From positions 62,001-126,000 of the forward strand of contig JALWDJ010000030.1 in assembly GCA_027014605.1 (NCBI GenBank): a stretch of DNA of 64,000 bases, given 5' to 3'. Source of the DNA: Campylobacteraceae bacterium. GTDB taxonomy: Bacteria; Campylobacterota; Campylobacteria; Campylobacterales; Sulfurovaceae. A model generated the notes under the pieces. That model was given only the letters and a program-made list of their open reading frames with translations. It was not told the origin of the DNA and ran no database searches. Positions 8,602 to 18,149 of this stretch are shown piece by piece (the first letter of the stretch is position 1; every line of letters starts with the position of its first letter). A program made the translations under genes and the position numbers.

Positions 8602-10164
8602 ATGAGCTATGTTATGAGCATAGATGCAGGAACAGGTAGTGTAAGAGCTGTTATATTTGATGAAGCAGGAAATCAATGTGGAGTTGGTCAAGAGGAGTGG
8701 GTACACATAGCTGAGGCTTTTGTTGAAGAGTCTATGAGTTTTGATTATACTGCTAATTGGGGTTTAGTCTGTAGATGTATTAAAAAGTCAATGTTAGATG
8801 CTAAGGTAGAGGTTGATGAGATAAAAGCAGTAACAGCCTCTAGTATGAGAGAGGGAATAATTCTTTATGATAAATTTGGTCATGAGATATGGGGAGTTGC
8901 AAATGTTGATGCTAGAGCATTTAAAGAGGTTAAATATCTTAAGGAGAAATTTCCAAATTTAGAAGAGGAGTTTTATAATGAGTCTGGCCAAACTTTTGCT
9001 TTGGGTGCATTACCTAGACTATTATGGCTTAAAAATAATCAACCAGAAATCTATGATAGAGTAGATAAAATATCTATGATTAGTGATTGGATTTTAGCAA
9101 AACTCTCTGGTGTTATAGCAACAGAGCCATCAAATAGTGGAACTACAGGAATATTTAATCTTAAGAGTAGAGATTGGAGTCCTACTCAAGCTAAAAAGAT
9201 AGGTTTAAAAGATAATATATTTCCTAAAATATATGAACCATCTACTATTATTGGAAAAGTTACAAAAAGAGCAAGTATGCAGACAGGATTAAGTGAAGAT
9301 ACTTCTGTTGTAATAGGTGGTGGTGATGTTCAAGTTGGTGCAGTTGGACTTGGTGCTATTAATGAGGGAGATGTAGCTATTTTGGGTGGTAGTTTTTGGC
9401 AACAAATAGTAAATATTAAATCAGATGTAAATCCACCTAGTGATATGAGTATTAGGGTAAATCCACACATAGTAAAAAATTTGTCACAAGCTGAGGGAAT
9501 TACATTTTTTAGTGGGTTAGTTGTTCGTTGGTTTAGAGATGCTTTTTGTGATATAGAGAAGATGGAAGCTAAGAAAAAGGGAGTAGATGTTTACTCTATA
9601 TTAGAAGATAAGGCAAAAGATATTCCTGTTGGCTCTTATGATATAGTTCCTATCTTTAGTGATATTATGAGATATAAAAAGTGGTATCATGCCTCTCCAT
9701 CTTTTATAAATCTAAGTTTAGACCCAAATATCTGTAATCGTACCTCTATGTTTAGAAGCTTAGAGGAGAATGCTTGTATAGTAAGCTCTATTAATTTAGA
9801 GAATATATTTAAATTTTCTAATACTAATAGTGAGACTATTATATTTGCAGGTGGTGCAAGTAAGGGTAAACTATGGTCTCAAATATTAGCTGATGTTACA
9901 GGTAAAAATATAAAAATTCCAATAGTAAAAGAGGCAACAGCATTAGGGGGAGCAATATTAGCAACTGTAGCTATAGGAGTATATGATTCTATAGATGAGA
10001 CTATAAAAAATATGGTAAAATGGGATAGAGAGATTAAACCAAATATGCAAAATCATAAAGAGTATAATAAGATAAAAGAGAGATGGCAGGAGATATATAA
10101 ATCTCAATTAGAGTTGGTAGATAGAGGATTAACTAGACCTATGTGGAAAGCTCCTGCTATTTAA
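8602..10164 (+). CDS. lsrK: FGGY-family kinase most like autoinducer-2 kinase LsrK
   Basis: FGGY carbohydrate kinase of 520 aa. N-terminal MSIDAGTGSVRAVIFDEAGNQ, then SSMREGIILYDKFG and VANVDARAFKE, follow the E. coli LsrK sequence closely (from memory of that protein), more than xylulo- or glycerol kinases. LsrK phosphorylates the quorum signal AI-2 in the cytoplasm. C-terminal ATP-site motifs FAGGASKGKLWSQILADVTG and EATALGGAILA are intact. I start at the ATG with a GAAAGGAAAAAT ribosome site; an upstream TTG at 8575 adds nine unconserved residues. No lsrA/C/D/B transporter, lsrR or lsrF/G genes are in the window, so it may act on another sugar together with the aldolase. Confidence 0.8.
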   Translation: MSYVMSIDAGTGSVRAVIFDEAGNQCGVGQEEWVHIAEAFVEESMSFDYTANWGLVCRCIKKSMLDAKVEVDEIKAVTASSMREGIILYDKFGHEIWGVANVDARAFKEVKYLKEKFPNLEEEFYNESGQTFALGALPRLLWLKNNQPEIYDRVDKISMISDWILAKLSGVIATEPSNSGTTGIFNLKSRDWSPTQAKKIGLKDNIFPKIYEPSTIIGKVTKRASMQTGLSEDTSVVIGGGDVQVGAVGLGAINEGDVAILGGSFWQQIVNIKSDVNPPSDMSIRVNPHIVKNLSQAEGITFFSGLVVRWFRDAFCDIEKMEAKKKGVDVYSILEDKAKDIPVGSYDIVPIFSDIMRYKKWYHASPSFINLSLDPNICNRTSMFRSLEENACIVSSINLENIFKFSNTNSETIIFAGGASKGKLWSQILADVTGKNIKIPIVKEATALGGAILATVAIGVYDSIDETIKNMVKWDREIKPNMQNHKEYNKIKERWQEIYKSQLELVDRGLTRPMWKAPAI

Positions 10165-10186
10165 ACTAAAAGAGAAAAAAATTAGA

Positions 10187-10192
10187 TATAAT
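10187..10192 (+). promoter_or_regulatory. -10 element of the rnpB promoter
   Basis: A perfect TATAAT lies six nucleotides before the predicted 5' end of RNase P RNA, defined by its terminal P1 helix. The -35 region is A-rich and not consensus, as is common in Campylobacterota. Confidence 0.6.
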
Positions 10193-10198
10193 TCGCCT

Positions 10199-10599
10199 AT
10201 AGGTACAACAGGTAGTTGCTGGTAACTTTTGGTTACGAGAGGAAAGTCCGTGCTACAAGTGAGATAGGACTCCACCTAACGGGTGGCCAGAGTAATCTGA
10301 GGGCAAGTGCAACAGAGAGAAGACGACCATCTACTATATTCCCCAAAAGAGTCCCCTCTCTTTTTCTCCCCTATTTCTAATAGTAGTAGGTGGTCAAAGG
10401 TGAAAGGGTGGTGTAAGAGACCACCAGTACTTATGGTAACATAAGTAGCTAGGTAAACCCTGTCCGTAGCAAGAGGCACATGGTAAAAATCTCACAAAGC
10501 CATTTATTTGGTATTGGTGTCTCGCTTGAGCATATTGGTGACAATATGCCTAGATAAATAACTACCCAATGACAGAACACGGCTTATCGTTGTACCTAT
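10199..10599 (+). ncRNA. rnpB: RNase P RNA (M1 RNA), bacterial type A
   Basis: Catalytic RNA that trims tRNA 5' leaders. Recognised by conserved blocks in order: GAGGAAAGTCCGTGCT near 10238, GTGCAACAGAGAG near 10307, GTAAGAGACCACC near 10413, TAAACCCTGTCCGTAGCAAGAG near 10453, and ACAGAACACGGCTTATCG near 10571. The ends pair: TAGGTACAAC at 10200-10209 with GTTGTACCTA at 10589-10598 (helix P1). The segment 10323-10396 folds as a long helix (GACCATCTACTA against TAGTAGTAGGTGGTC) enclosing a C/T-rich loop, corresponding to P12. The 3' end abuts the stop codon of the convergent permease gene, leaving no free terminator. Minus-strand open frames here are meaningless. Confidence 0.95.
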
Positions 10600-11373
10600 T
10601 TAGATTATATCTTTAATAGTTCCTATCATTTTTTTATATAGATAACCTGCTACAACTATGGAGATAACAGATAATATTAAAATAACTATTATAGCTTTTA
10701 GAGATGGAGCTTTTGAGTAGAGGAATATATTTTGATAAGCATTAGAGAAGTAGAAAAATGGATTATATGTAAGTAAAAATGGATATTTTTTCTCTAACAT
10801 CTCCTTTAAATATATAATTGGAGTCATCCAAAACCATAATTGAATTATAATTGGGACTATCTCTTTTAAATCTTTAAAAAATGGTGTAAATAGAGAAAAT
10901 ATTACACCTAAGCCTAATGCAAATATACTCTGAAGTAGCATAAGAGGAATTAACCATAAAAAAGTTATAGTTACTGGTTGATGGACTAAAATTAAAAATC
11001 CAATAGCTAAAAGCATAGAGATAATAAATAGAAATAGTTCAGTTAAGACAATACTTAATTGAAATGTGTACATAGGTATATTTATCTTTTTAATTAGATG
11101 AGCCTTTTCAAAGAAAGAGTTATTTAATCTTATGAGAGTTGTACTAAAAGTTGTCCAAGCAAGAAGAGCTGGAACTAAGTGAATACTATAGGCATAGGAG
11201 TTATCTACAATAGCCAATTTCATCTTCATAAAATCAGAAAATACTACTGTATATATAAATATCATAATCAATGGAGATAATATATACCAAAACTGTCCTA
11301 AACTAGTTCCAACATACTTCTCTCTAAAATCTCGTTTAGCAAAACTAAATGCAAGTAGAATATTCTCTTTCAA
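10600..11373 (-). CDS. ABC-2 type polysaccharide export permease (Wzm/TagG-like)
   Basis: Inner-membrane permease of the family that exports O-antigen, capsule or teichoic acid chains. The 257-aa protein has six predicted membrane helices and the family opening FAKRDFREKYVGTSLGQFWYILSPLIMIFIYTVVF. It begins right at the manC stop with no gap, so it is co-expressed with GDP-mannose synthesis. Such permeases need an ATPase partner (Wzt), normally the adjacent gene. Here the next position holds rnpB, and no ABC ATPase is encoded anywhere in the window. Confidence 0.85.
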   Translation of the reverse strand: MKENILLAFSFAKRDFREKYVGTSLGQFWYILSPLIMIFIYTVVFSDFMKMKLAIVDNSYAYSIHLVPALLAWTTFSTTLIRLNNSFFEKAHLIKKINIPMYTFQLSIVLTELFLFIISMLLAIGFLILVHQPVTITFLWLIPLMLLQSIFALGLGVIFSLFTPFFKDLKEIVPIIIQLWFWMTPIIYLKEMLEKKYPFLLTYNPFFYFSNAYQNIFLYSKAPSLKAIIVILILSVISIVVAGYLYKKMIGTIKDII

Positions 11374-12741
11374 TTAAACCCTTTTAAAATCATCTTCAAC
11401 TCTTACAATATCATCTTCACCTGTATATTCTCCAACCTGTGCTTCAATAAGCACTACAGGAATTTTCCCCTCATTTTCTAATCTATGAATTTCACCCATC
11501 TTAATATAGGTTGACTCATTTGGTCTTACTATAAATCTCTTATCTCCAACTGTAACAGTAGCTGTTCCACTAACTACTATCCAGTGTTCATTTCTATGAA
11601 AATGTTTCTGTAGAGATAATCTCTTATTTGGTTCTACGACAATAGTTTTAATCTTATATCTCTCTCTATCTTCTAGTACAGTATAAGTTCCCCATGGACG
11701 ATGTGTAGTTAGATGAACTTCATGTAAATCTGTCTCTTTTCTAATCTCCTCTACTACCTCTTTTACTTTTTGAGAGCTACCTTTTTTAGATATTAAAAGT
11801 GCATCTGGAGTGTCTATAATAATTAAATCGTCTATATCAATAGTTGAGATATATCTCTCTTTAGAGTAAATTAAATTATTATGACTATTAATAGAGATAT
11901 ATCTATCACTTAGTGTATTTCCATTTTTATCTTTTTCCAATTCACTATAGAGTGCATCAAAACTTCCTAAATCTGACCACTTAATATCTGATGGGACTAC
12001 CTTTACTCTTTTAGATTTCTCCATAACAGCATAATCTATACTATCTTTTGGAATAGTTAACATATCGTTTTTCTCTATGCTTATTGGATTATCTTCATAT
12101 CTACTATTATATGCCTTTTTAGCAAAATTATAAATCTTAGGTGCATATTTATTTAACTCATCTAAAAAAAGACTCACCTTAAAACAGAACATTCCAGAGT
12201 TCCAGTAGTAGTTACCATCTTCTAAATATCTCTTAGCCAACTCTCTATTTGGCTTTTCATAAAAGGCCTCTACAGAATAACCATCTGCTTTAATATATCC
12301 AAAACCTGTCTCTGGTGAGGTTGGAGTAATGCCAAATGTTACAAGATAATTATCTTTTGCTAATTTTCTAGCCTTATCTAAAACTTTTCCATACTCTACC
12401 TCATCTTTTATTAGATGGTCTGAAGGTGTAACTAAGACTATCTCGTCTCTATCTAATGCCATACAAGCTAGTGCTATGGCTGGAGCTGTATCTCTTCCTA
12501 TTGGCTCTAATAGAAACTTAGAGTCTCTTATATTTAGCTCTTCTAACTGATTTATGGCTAAAAAATACTGTTTACTATTTGAGACAATAAAACTACTTTT
12601 ACAAAATTTGGAGTTTCTTTTTATGGTTAATTGAAATAGTGAATAGTTATTAAAAATTTTTACAAACTGCTTTGGCATAAGTGTTCTACTAATTGGCCAA
12701 AGCCTAGTACCATTTCCACCACATAATATTATATTTTGCAT
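11374..12741 (-). CDS. manC: Mannose-1-phosphate guanylyltransferase / mannose-6-phosphate isomerase
   Basis: Bifunctional enzyme making GDP-mannose for polysaccharide synthesis. The N-terminal domain begins with LCGGNGTRLWPISRTLMPKQF, the pyrophosphorylase signature, and has VTPSDHLI and FGYIKADG further on. The C-terminal cupin has the isomerase motifs RPWGTYTVLE, LQKHFHRNEHWIVVSGTATV and YIKMGEIHRLEN. Length 455 aa is typical. It lies 52 nt downstream of the CheY-like gene on the same strand and is immediately followed by the export permease. Co-transcription with the upstream signalling genes is possible. Confidence 0.93.
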   Translation of the reverse strand: MQNIILCGGNGTRLWPISRTLMPKQFVKIFNNYSLFQLTIKRNSKFCKSSFIVSNSKQYFLAINQLEELNIRDSKFLLEPIGRDTAPAIALACMALDRDEIVLVTPSDHLIKDEVEYGKVLDKARKLAKDNYLVTFGITPTSPETGFGYIKADGYSVEAFYEKPNRELAKRYLEDGNYYWNSGMFCFKVSLFLDELNKYAPKIYNFAKKAYNSRYEDNPISIEKNDMLTIPKDSIDYAVMEKSKRVKVVPSDIKWSDLGSFDALYSELEKDKNGNTLSDRYISINSHNNLIYSKERYISTIDIDDLIIIDTPDALLISKKGSSQKVKEVVEEIRKETDLHEVHLTTHRPWGTYTVLEDRERYKIKTIVVEPNKRLSLQKHFHRNEHWIVVSGTATVTVGDKRFIVRPNESTYIKMGEIHRLENEGKIPVVLIEAQVGEYTGEDDIVRVEDDFKRV

Positions 12742-12793
12742 ATTTTATAATTCCTAAATTTTTTTGTGGTAAAAATTATACTTTTAAACTGCT

Positions 12794-13162
12794 TTAGTTT
12801 ATACTATCTCTAATTGCTTTCATTAATTTTTTCTCAGTTATAGGTTTTGTAATAAAACTACTAGCACCTTTTAAGAGTGACTCTTTTTTTCTTGTATCAT
12901 TAGAAGATATTGCAATAATAGGAACTTTTTTAATATTTTTAGTTTTATAAATATCTAGAAATTCTAATCCATTGATTTTTGGCATTTCAATATCTAAAAG
13001 AATAAATTGAATATCATCTTCTTGTTCTATAATATCTAGTCCATCTCTACTATCAACTGACTCTATTGTCTTAACTCTATATAATTTCTTTCTTAAAATT
13101 TCAATTAATAACTTTCTATTAATAAAATCATCATCAATAACTAAAATTTTATATTCAATCAC
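12794..13162 (-). CDS. Single-domain response regulator (CheY-like receiver)
   Basis: 122-aa stand-alone receiver domain without output. Acidic pocket DDD near residues 9-11, phosphoacceptor Asp in FILLDIEMPKINGLEF near residue 59, conserved Ser in IAISSND, and Lys in FITKPITEKKL near 106. Its start overlaps the stop of the hybrid kinase by one base, so it is the natural terminal or shuttle receiver of that phosphorelay. The output target is not visible; it may act by protein-protein contact. Confidence 0.9.
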   Translation of the reverse strand: MIEYKILVIDDDFINRKLLIEILRKKLYRVKTIESVDSRDGLDIIEQEDDIQFILLDIEMPKINGLEFLDIYKTKNIKKVPIIAISSNDTRKKESLLKGASSFITKPITEKKLMKAIRDSIN

Positions 13163-16100
13163 TAAACACCTCTATATTTATTTATAATCTCTTTTAATTT
13201 ATCTATCTTCATAACTCCAACTAAAACCTCTTTAATCTCTTCTTTATTATAATTATCATCTTCTAATTCTCTAAGAGTTAATAGAATTATATTCATATTT
13301 TTATGCTGTTTTTTTATTATATCACTATCTGCTAACTCTTTATCTATCAATAAAATATCATATCTTTTATCTTGAATTTTCTTTTGAAGTGTAGATATAT
13401 TATTTATCATCTCTATTTTATATCCTAAATTAGATAATACCTTTGAGAGTATCTGTCCCTCTAATGGATTTTTTTTAGCAATTAAGATTATTTTATCTTC
13501 TTTTATCTCTTCATCAAATAGAAGATTAATAACTCCATTGTTATTATTAAAGGAGTCTTCTTCTAATATATTATCTCTTCTATTTTGAGTCGGAGAGACT
13601 TCTGTTATATCTACTTGAGTAAGAAATTTTTTTAGTATAAATAGAAGTTCATTATTATCAATAGGTTTTGCTAGATAGTCATCTAATCCATTATTCATAA
13701 ATCTCTCTCTATCTCCTTTTAGAGCATTTGCTGTTAAAGCTACTATTGGAGTATGTTTTAAATTTTCTTCTTTTTCATAATTTAATATCTCATTAGTAGC
13801 TTCAATACCATCCATAACAGGCATCTGTATGTCCATTAAGATGAGGTCATATTTGTTGTTTTTAACTTTATCAAATGCTTCTAAACCATTATTAGCCAAT
13901 TCAACTTCTATACCATATTTAATTAATATCTGTTTAATTAGTTTTTGATTTATAATATTATCTTCAGCTACTAATATTCTTCCGTTAAATTGAATTATAT
14001 TAAATGGTGTAGCAATACTATCTTGAATATTATCTTTTTTAATTTTATTATCCTCTATAATATTATTTTCATCGATATCTATAGCGTTTATGGCATTTAC
14101 TATTTTAGTAGGAGTAACTGGTTTATATATAACTCTATTACTATTTATATTTAGATTTTCTATTTTTTTACGATTTTTAAAACTTGTAACTATTGTAACT
14201 TTATTTTTGTTTAATTTATTTATAGTATGAATGAGTGTATTATCCATACTATCAATATCTAACCATATATTATGAATATTGGGATTACTATTTAATCTTT
14301 TAAGTTCACCACTAGTAGAAAATATTCTATTATCTATTCCATAATATTCAAAATATTTATTGATATATATATCTAATTGTTTTGGAATATTAGAGTTTTG
14401 ATATCTAGCTATAGAGATATTACTGTCTATATATTTACTACTAAGCTCTGTACTATCTAAAACCTCTTCAAGTTCAAGGGTAAAATAGAACTTTGTACCT
14501 TTCTCTTTTTCACTTTCCAACTTAAGTTCACTTCCCATGAGTTCTAAAAATTTTTTAGATATAGTTAAACCTAAACCAGTCCCCCCATATTTTCTAGTAA
14601 TGGAGACATCAGCTTGAGTAAATGCAGAAAATACATTTAACTGTTGCTCTTTTGTCATACCAATACCATTGTCTTGAATACTAAATAGAATTTTTACTCT
14701 ACTATCTATCTCTTCTAGTTTAGTTATTTCAATATTTATCATGCCACCATAATCTGTAAATTTAATGGCATTACTTAAAAGATTTATTAAAATCTCTTTT
14801 ATTTTAACACTATCTCCGATTAATTTTTTATCTAAACTAGGGTCTAAATAGAAGTTAAAATCTATATCTTTTTCAGATGCTTTGACACCATAAGTCTCTA
14901 TTGCATTTTCAAATTCAATAATTGGGTCAAAAACTATAGTCTCTAATTCAATTTTATTACTCTCTATTTTAGATAAGTCTAAAATATTATTAATAATACT
15001 AAGCAGATTTTCTGAACTCTTTTCTATTATTCCTATAAATTCTAACTGTTCACTATTTAAATCAGTACTCTTAAGAAGCTCTGTAAATCCAACTATTCCA
15101 TTTAGAGGGGTTCTTATCTCATGAGACATATTTGCTAGAAATAGTGATTTTGATTCATTTGCCTCAAGTGCTTGAATTTTATCCTGTTTTGCATTTTCTA
15201 TTAGAAGCTCTAAAAAGTGATATGCCTCATTTATTCCATGATTACTATTTAGATTAATACTTTTTATTTTATTAATATTTGGGGTATTAAATCTATCATC
15301 TGTATCTAACTCTTTAACTGTTTTATTTAAAATATCTTCTAAACTTTTAATATTATTAATTATCTCTCTACTTGTTTTAAATCCTAAAAAAGTTAATATG
15401 AGCGAGACTATCCAAAAAAATCCAGCTATTATTAACATAATAATATTTTGATATATAAAATTATTATTTATATTAGATAGTTTACTCTCTATACTATCTT
15501 CTATTTTAGAGAGATATTTTATCTTTTGTGAATGAAGATTAGACCATATGTCAATATCTATATTAAATTTACCATTAGTTAAATTAGATTGTAATTTAGA
15601 GTATATATTTGCTATTTTAGCTTCAATATTTTTATACTCTTGACTGTTTAAAATAGATAATACTCTATCTCTTAAAATATCATCACTAATAGATGCAGGG
15701 TTAAAGATATTTGACTTAATATTTACACTATTGTAAAAGATAATATCTTTTCTTGATAGAGGTACTTTTTTTGTTAAAAAGTAGTTAATAAAATCTCTTT
15801 CTAATGAGCAGTTTTCTCTACTTATATATAGTTGTGAAAGAGGTGTTATTAGAGAACTTATCTGATTATCAAATTTATATTTATTTATTAATAACTGATA
15901 CTTTAGTATTGGTTGGGTTAGGATAGCTATATATTGTTTATAAAAAATTGTTCTAAAATCTATTTTTCTACTATCTACAGCTCTTCTAATTTTTTCAATC
16001 TGTTTAAGATGGTAAAATATATTTTGATTATCATAGTTTACTCTTGAATTATAAAGTGCAGAAAAGTATGAGTTATGATTTATAGAAATCATAGATTTTT

Positions 16101-16380
16101 TAGCACTCTCTATTGCACTATTGGTTATTATCCTCTGTCTTAATAGTCTCTCTTTAATTTTAAGATTATAATTTGAACCAATTAAACGAGCTGTTAAACC
16201 TCTCTCTTTTTCTATTTCATTTAATACTCTATTTAAATATCTATTATTATGTATAATCCCTTTTAATTCATTTGCCTTATAGTATTTATTATAAGATGTA
16301 TATAAAAAGAAACTAGTTGCAATAAAAAGTAGTGTTATAGGTAACATACTTATTAGTTTTAATCTATTTTTCATCTGCAT
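13162..16380 (-). CDS. Hybrid sensor histidine kinase with NIT-type sensor and three receiver-like domains
   Basis: 1072-aa inner-membrane kinase. TM1 is at about 10-29 and TM2 about 313-335, bracketing a ~280-residue periplasmic domain. That domain opens with [21 protein letters not shown], the EKERG signature of the NIT (nitrate- and nitrite-sensing) family. Then come a coiled linker, HisKA with [10 protein letters not shown] (His near 418), and HATPase with [17 protein letters not shown] and [10 protein letters not shown]. Three receiver-like domains follow: a degenerate one (about 670-780), an intact one with [13 protein letters not shown] (Asp near 847), and a degenerate C-terminal one (about 960-1065). 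It sits in a cluster with Hpt, PAS and CheY-like genes. Nitrate sensing is inferred from the domain family and the nar genes 13 kb away. Confidence 0.88.
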   Translation of the reverse strand: MQMKNRLKLISMLPITLLFIATSFFLYTSYNKYYKANELKGIIHNNRYLNRVLNEIEKERGLTARLIGSNYNLKIKERLLRQRIITNSAIESAKKSMISINHNSYFSALYNSRVNYDNQNIFYHLKQIEKIRRAVDSRKIDFRTIFYKQYIAILTQPILKYQLLINKYKFDNQISSLITPLSQLYISRENCSLERDFINYFLTKKVPLSRKDIIFYNSVNIKSNIFNPASISDDILRDRVLSILNSQEYKNIEAKIANIYSKLQSNLTNGKFNIDIDIWSNLHSQKIKYLSKIEDSIESKLSNINNNFIYQNIIMLIIAGFFWIVSLILTFLGFKTSREIINNIKSLEDILNKTVKELDTDDRFNTPNINKIKSINLNSNHGINEAYHFLELLIENAKQDKIQALEANESKSLFLANMSHEIRTPLNGIVGFTELLKSTDLNSEQLEFIGIIEKSSENLLSIINNILDLSKIESNKIELETIVFDPIIEFENAIETYGVKASEKDIDFNFYLDPSLDKKLIGDSVKIKEILINLLSNAIKFTDYGGMINIEITKLEEIDSRVKILFSIQDNGIGMTKEQQLNVFSAFTQADVSITRKYGGTGLGLTISKKFLELMGSELKLESEKEKGTKFYFTLELEEVLDSTELSSKYIDSNISIARYQNSNIPKQLDIYINKYFEYYGIDNRIFSTSGELKRLNSNPNIHNIWLDIDSMDNTLIHTINKLNKNKVTIVTSFKNRKKIENLNINSNRVIYKPVTPTKIVNAINAIDIDENNIIEDNKIKKDNIQDSIATPFNIIQFNGRILVAEDNIINQKLIKQILIKYGIEVELANNGLEAFDKVKNNKYDLILMDIQMPVMDGIEATNEILNYEKEENLKHTPIVALTANALKGDRERFMNNGLDDYLAKPIDNNELLFILKKFLTQVDITEVSPTQNRRDNILEEDSFNNNNGVINLLFDEEIKEDKIILIAKKNPLEGQILSKVLSNLGYKIEMINNISTLQKKIQDKRYDILLIDKELADSDIIKKQHKNMNIILLTLRELEDDNYNKEEIKEVLVGVMKIDKLKEIINKYRGV

Positions 16381-16393
16381 AGATTTAATTTCC

Positions 16394-17572
16394 TTATTTC
16401 TGTTTTGGCTGTTTCATATACTCTTCCAATGATTTAAAGAGTCCCCAATATTTAATAAATAGTGGTTTTAATTTTGAGTAGTCTGTACAAAACTGTATTT
16501 CTTCTAAAACATCTGCTAACTCATTAATTCTAAGGTTACTTGCAGCTCCTTTTAGTTTATGTCCTAACTCATGGATATTATCCATATCTTTTTGATAATA
16601 TGATGCTAATAGATGGTCTTTGTCATGATGAGCTTGTTCTATAAAATCCTCGACAAATTCTTCTATTAATACAACAGGTAGATTTAACTCATCAGCTGCA
16701 ATTTTAGGATTATAATTTATTGGAAGGGCTGGTGCATCATCTAATACTATTTCATCACTATCTTTAGATTTTTTAGACTCTTTTTTTGTTGATTTTATAT
16801 CTATTTCATCTTCATCTAATGATAAAAAGTCATCATCTAAATCAAGATTTAAATCTAATAAATCTTGATTTTCTGATGATATATTTTTATCTTTTTTATT
16901 CTCATTTTTAAGAAGTTCTGTAAATTTACTATCTAGCTTATCTTCATTTTTATTACTATTTAGATTATCTTCTTCTACTATTTTTGGTATATTTTTATTA
17001 TTCTTAGGCTCTTTTAATGTTAATAGAGCCAATTTTGTATAGTACTCATCAATATAGTATGCTCTCTCCATAGGAGATGATTTTTGAATTTTTAATAGAA
17101 GTACACTAACATGAGGTATTTTTAGAGTTGATGATAGGGTTGCAAGATTTTTAATAGCATTATCATCTCCTGCTAATAATTTTTTCTCATCAATAATAGA
17201 TTGGTCTATAAAACTGTCAAGATAGAGTTTATAATCATCTATGCTTAAACCTATCTCTTTTGAAATTTTATCTACATCAAGATATATAGGTTCATAATTT
17301 AGTTGTAATTTACTAACACTATTTTTTGTAATTATTATATTACTTAATTTTACTATTTTTATATCATCTTTTTGTGCATGAAGTAAAATTTTAGAGTAGT
17401 TTGCTTTAATTGTACTATTATTTAATGATATATATATTTTACTATTTTCAAATTTAATAGTATCTGTAATATTACTCTTTATAACATCTTCAATATTTTT
17501 AAATCCTAAGAGTTCAATAAACTCATCATCTGCCATTAATATTTTTTCTCTACTACTGTATCCATAATACAT
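16394..17572 (-). CDS. Histidine phosphotransfer (Hpt) domain protein with PAS-like N-terminus
   Basis: 392-aa cytoplasmic protein. The C-terminal 85 residues are an Hpt domain with the phosphohistidine motif [21 protein letters not shown]. The N-terminal ~100 residues ([17 protein letters not shown]) resemble a divergent PAS fold, and the middle (about 200-275) is a low-complexity Asp/Glu/Lys/Ser/Asn linker. It lies 13 nt upstream of the hybrid kinase, so it would relay phosphate between that kinase's receiver and the separate CheY-like protein. The PAS call is weak; the Hpt call is firm. Confidence 0.8.
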   Translation of the reverse strand: MYYGYSSREKILMADDEFIELLGFKNIEDVIKSNITDTIKFENSKIYISLNNSTIKANYSKILLHAQKDDIKIVKLSNIIITKNSVSKLQLNYEPIYLDVDKISKEIGLSIDDYKLYLDSFIDQSIIDEKKLLAGDDNAIKNLATLSSTLKIPHVSVLLLKIQKSSPMERAYYIDEYYTKLALLTLKEPKNNKNIPKIVEEDNLNSNKNEDKLDSKFTELLKNENKKDKNISSENQDLLDLNLDLDDDFLSLDEDEIDIKSTKKESKKSKDSDEIVLDDAPALPINYNPKIAADELNLPVVLIEEFVEDFIEQAHHDKDHLLASYYQKDMDNIHELGHKLKGAASNLRINELADVLEEIQFCTDYSKLKPLFIKYWGLFKSLEEYMKQPKQK

Positions 17573-17589
17573 AAATATTTACCTCCACT

Positions 17590-17994
17590 CTACTTTTTAT
17601 GAAATTGAGCATATCTTTCAATCTCCTCTTCTATATCTATTTTTGATGCGGGTTTATGTACTATAATAAAACCTATAAGATTATTATTACTATCATATTT
17701 AGGTCTAATATATATATTACTCCAAAAATACATACCATCTCGCCTAATATTTTTAAGTGTAGTAAACCAACTTTTCATTTTTTTATCAATAGTCCATAAT
17801 TTATTATAGATTGTATCAGGAACATCAGGGTGTCTAAAAATTTTATGATTTTTACCAATAAGCTCCTCTTTTCTAAAACCTACTACTTCAGCAAAACTTG
17901 AATTGGCATAAGTGATAACTCCATTAGTATCAATCTCATATATTAAATTATTTTCAAAAGTATATTCAATATCTAGTGCTATAAGCTGATGCAC
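17590..17994 (-). CDS. Small PAS-domain protein (CetB/Aer-N-like)
   Basis: 134-aa protein that is essentially one PAS domain of the aerotaxis type: GVITYANSSFAEVVGFRKEELIGKNHKIFRHPDVPDTIY, then MKSWFTTLKNIRRDGMYFWSNIYIRP. This resembles CetB/CetC of Campylobacter and the N-terminus of Aer, which bind FAD or heme to sense energy state. The start is GTG, chosen for a strong AAGGAG site 5 nt upstream; in-frame ATG alternatives lie well inside the PAS fold. First gene of the signalling cluster, 17 nt before the Hpt gene. Feeding redox information into the phosphorelay is an inference. Confidence 0.82.
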   Translation of the reverse strand: MHQLIALDIEYTFENNLIYEIDTNGVITYANSSFAEVVGFRKEELIGKNHKIFRHPDVPDTIYNKLWTIDKKMKSWFTTLKNIRRDGMYFWSNIYIRPKYDSNNNLIGFIIVHKPASKIDIEEEIERYAQFHKK

Positions 17995-18149
17995 AGGTCT
18001 CCTTTGTAATGTAGCAATCTATCAAGATAACTTTATTATAAAAATCCTAAATAGCAATTTAATTTAATCTATTTTTAAAACTTAAATATTATTTTAAAGA
18101 CTTTTTTTACAGTATATAATAGTTAGTGTTATCATAGATAAAGCTACGA

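Noticed and set aside
10276-10479. Open frame on the minus strand across 10276-10479
   Set aside because: It lies wholly within RNase P RNA.
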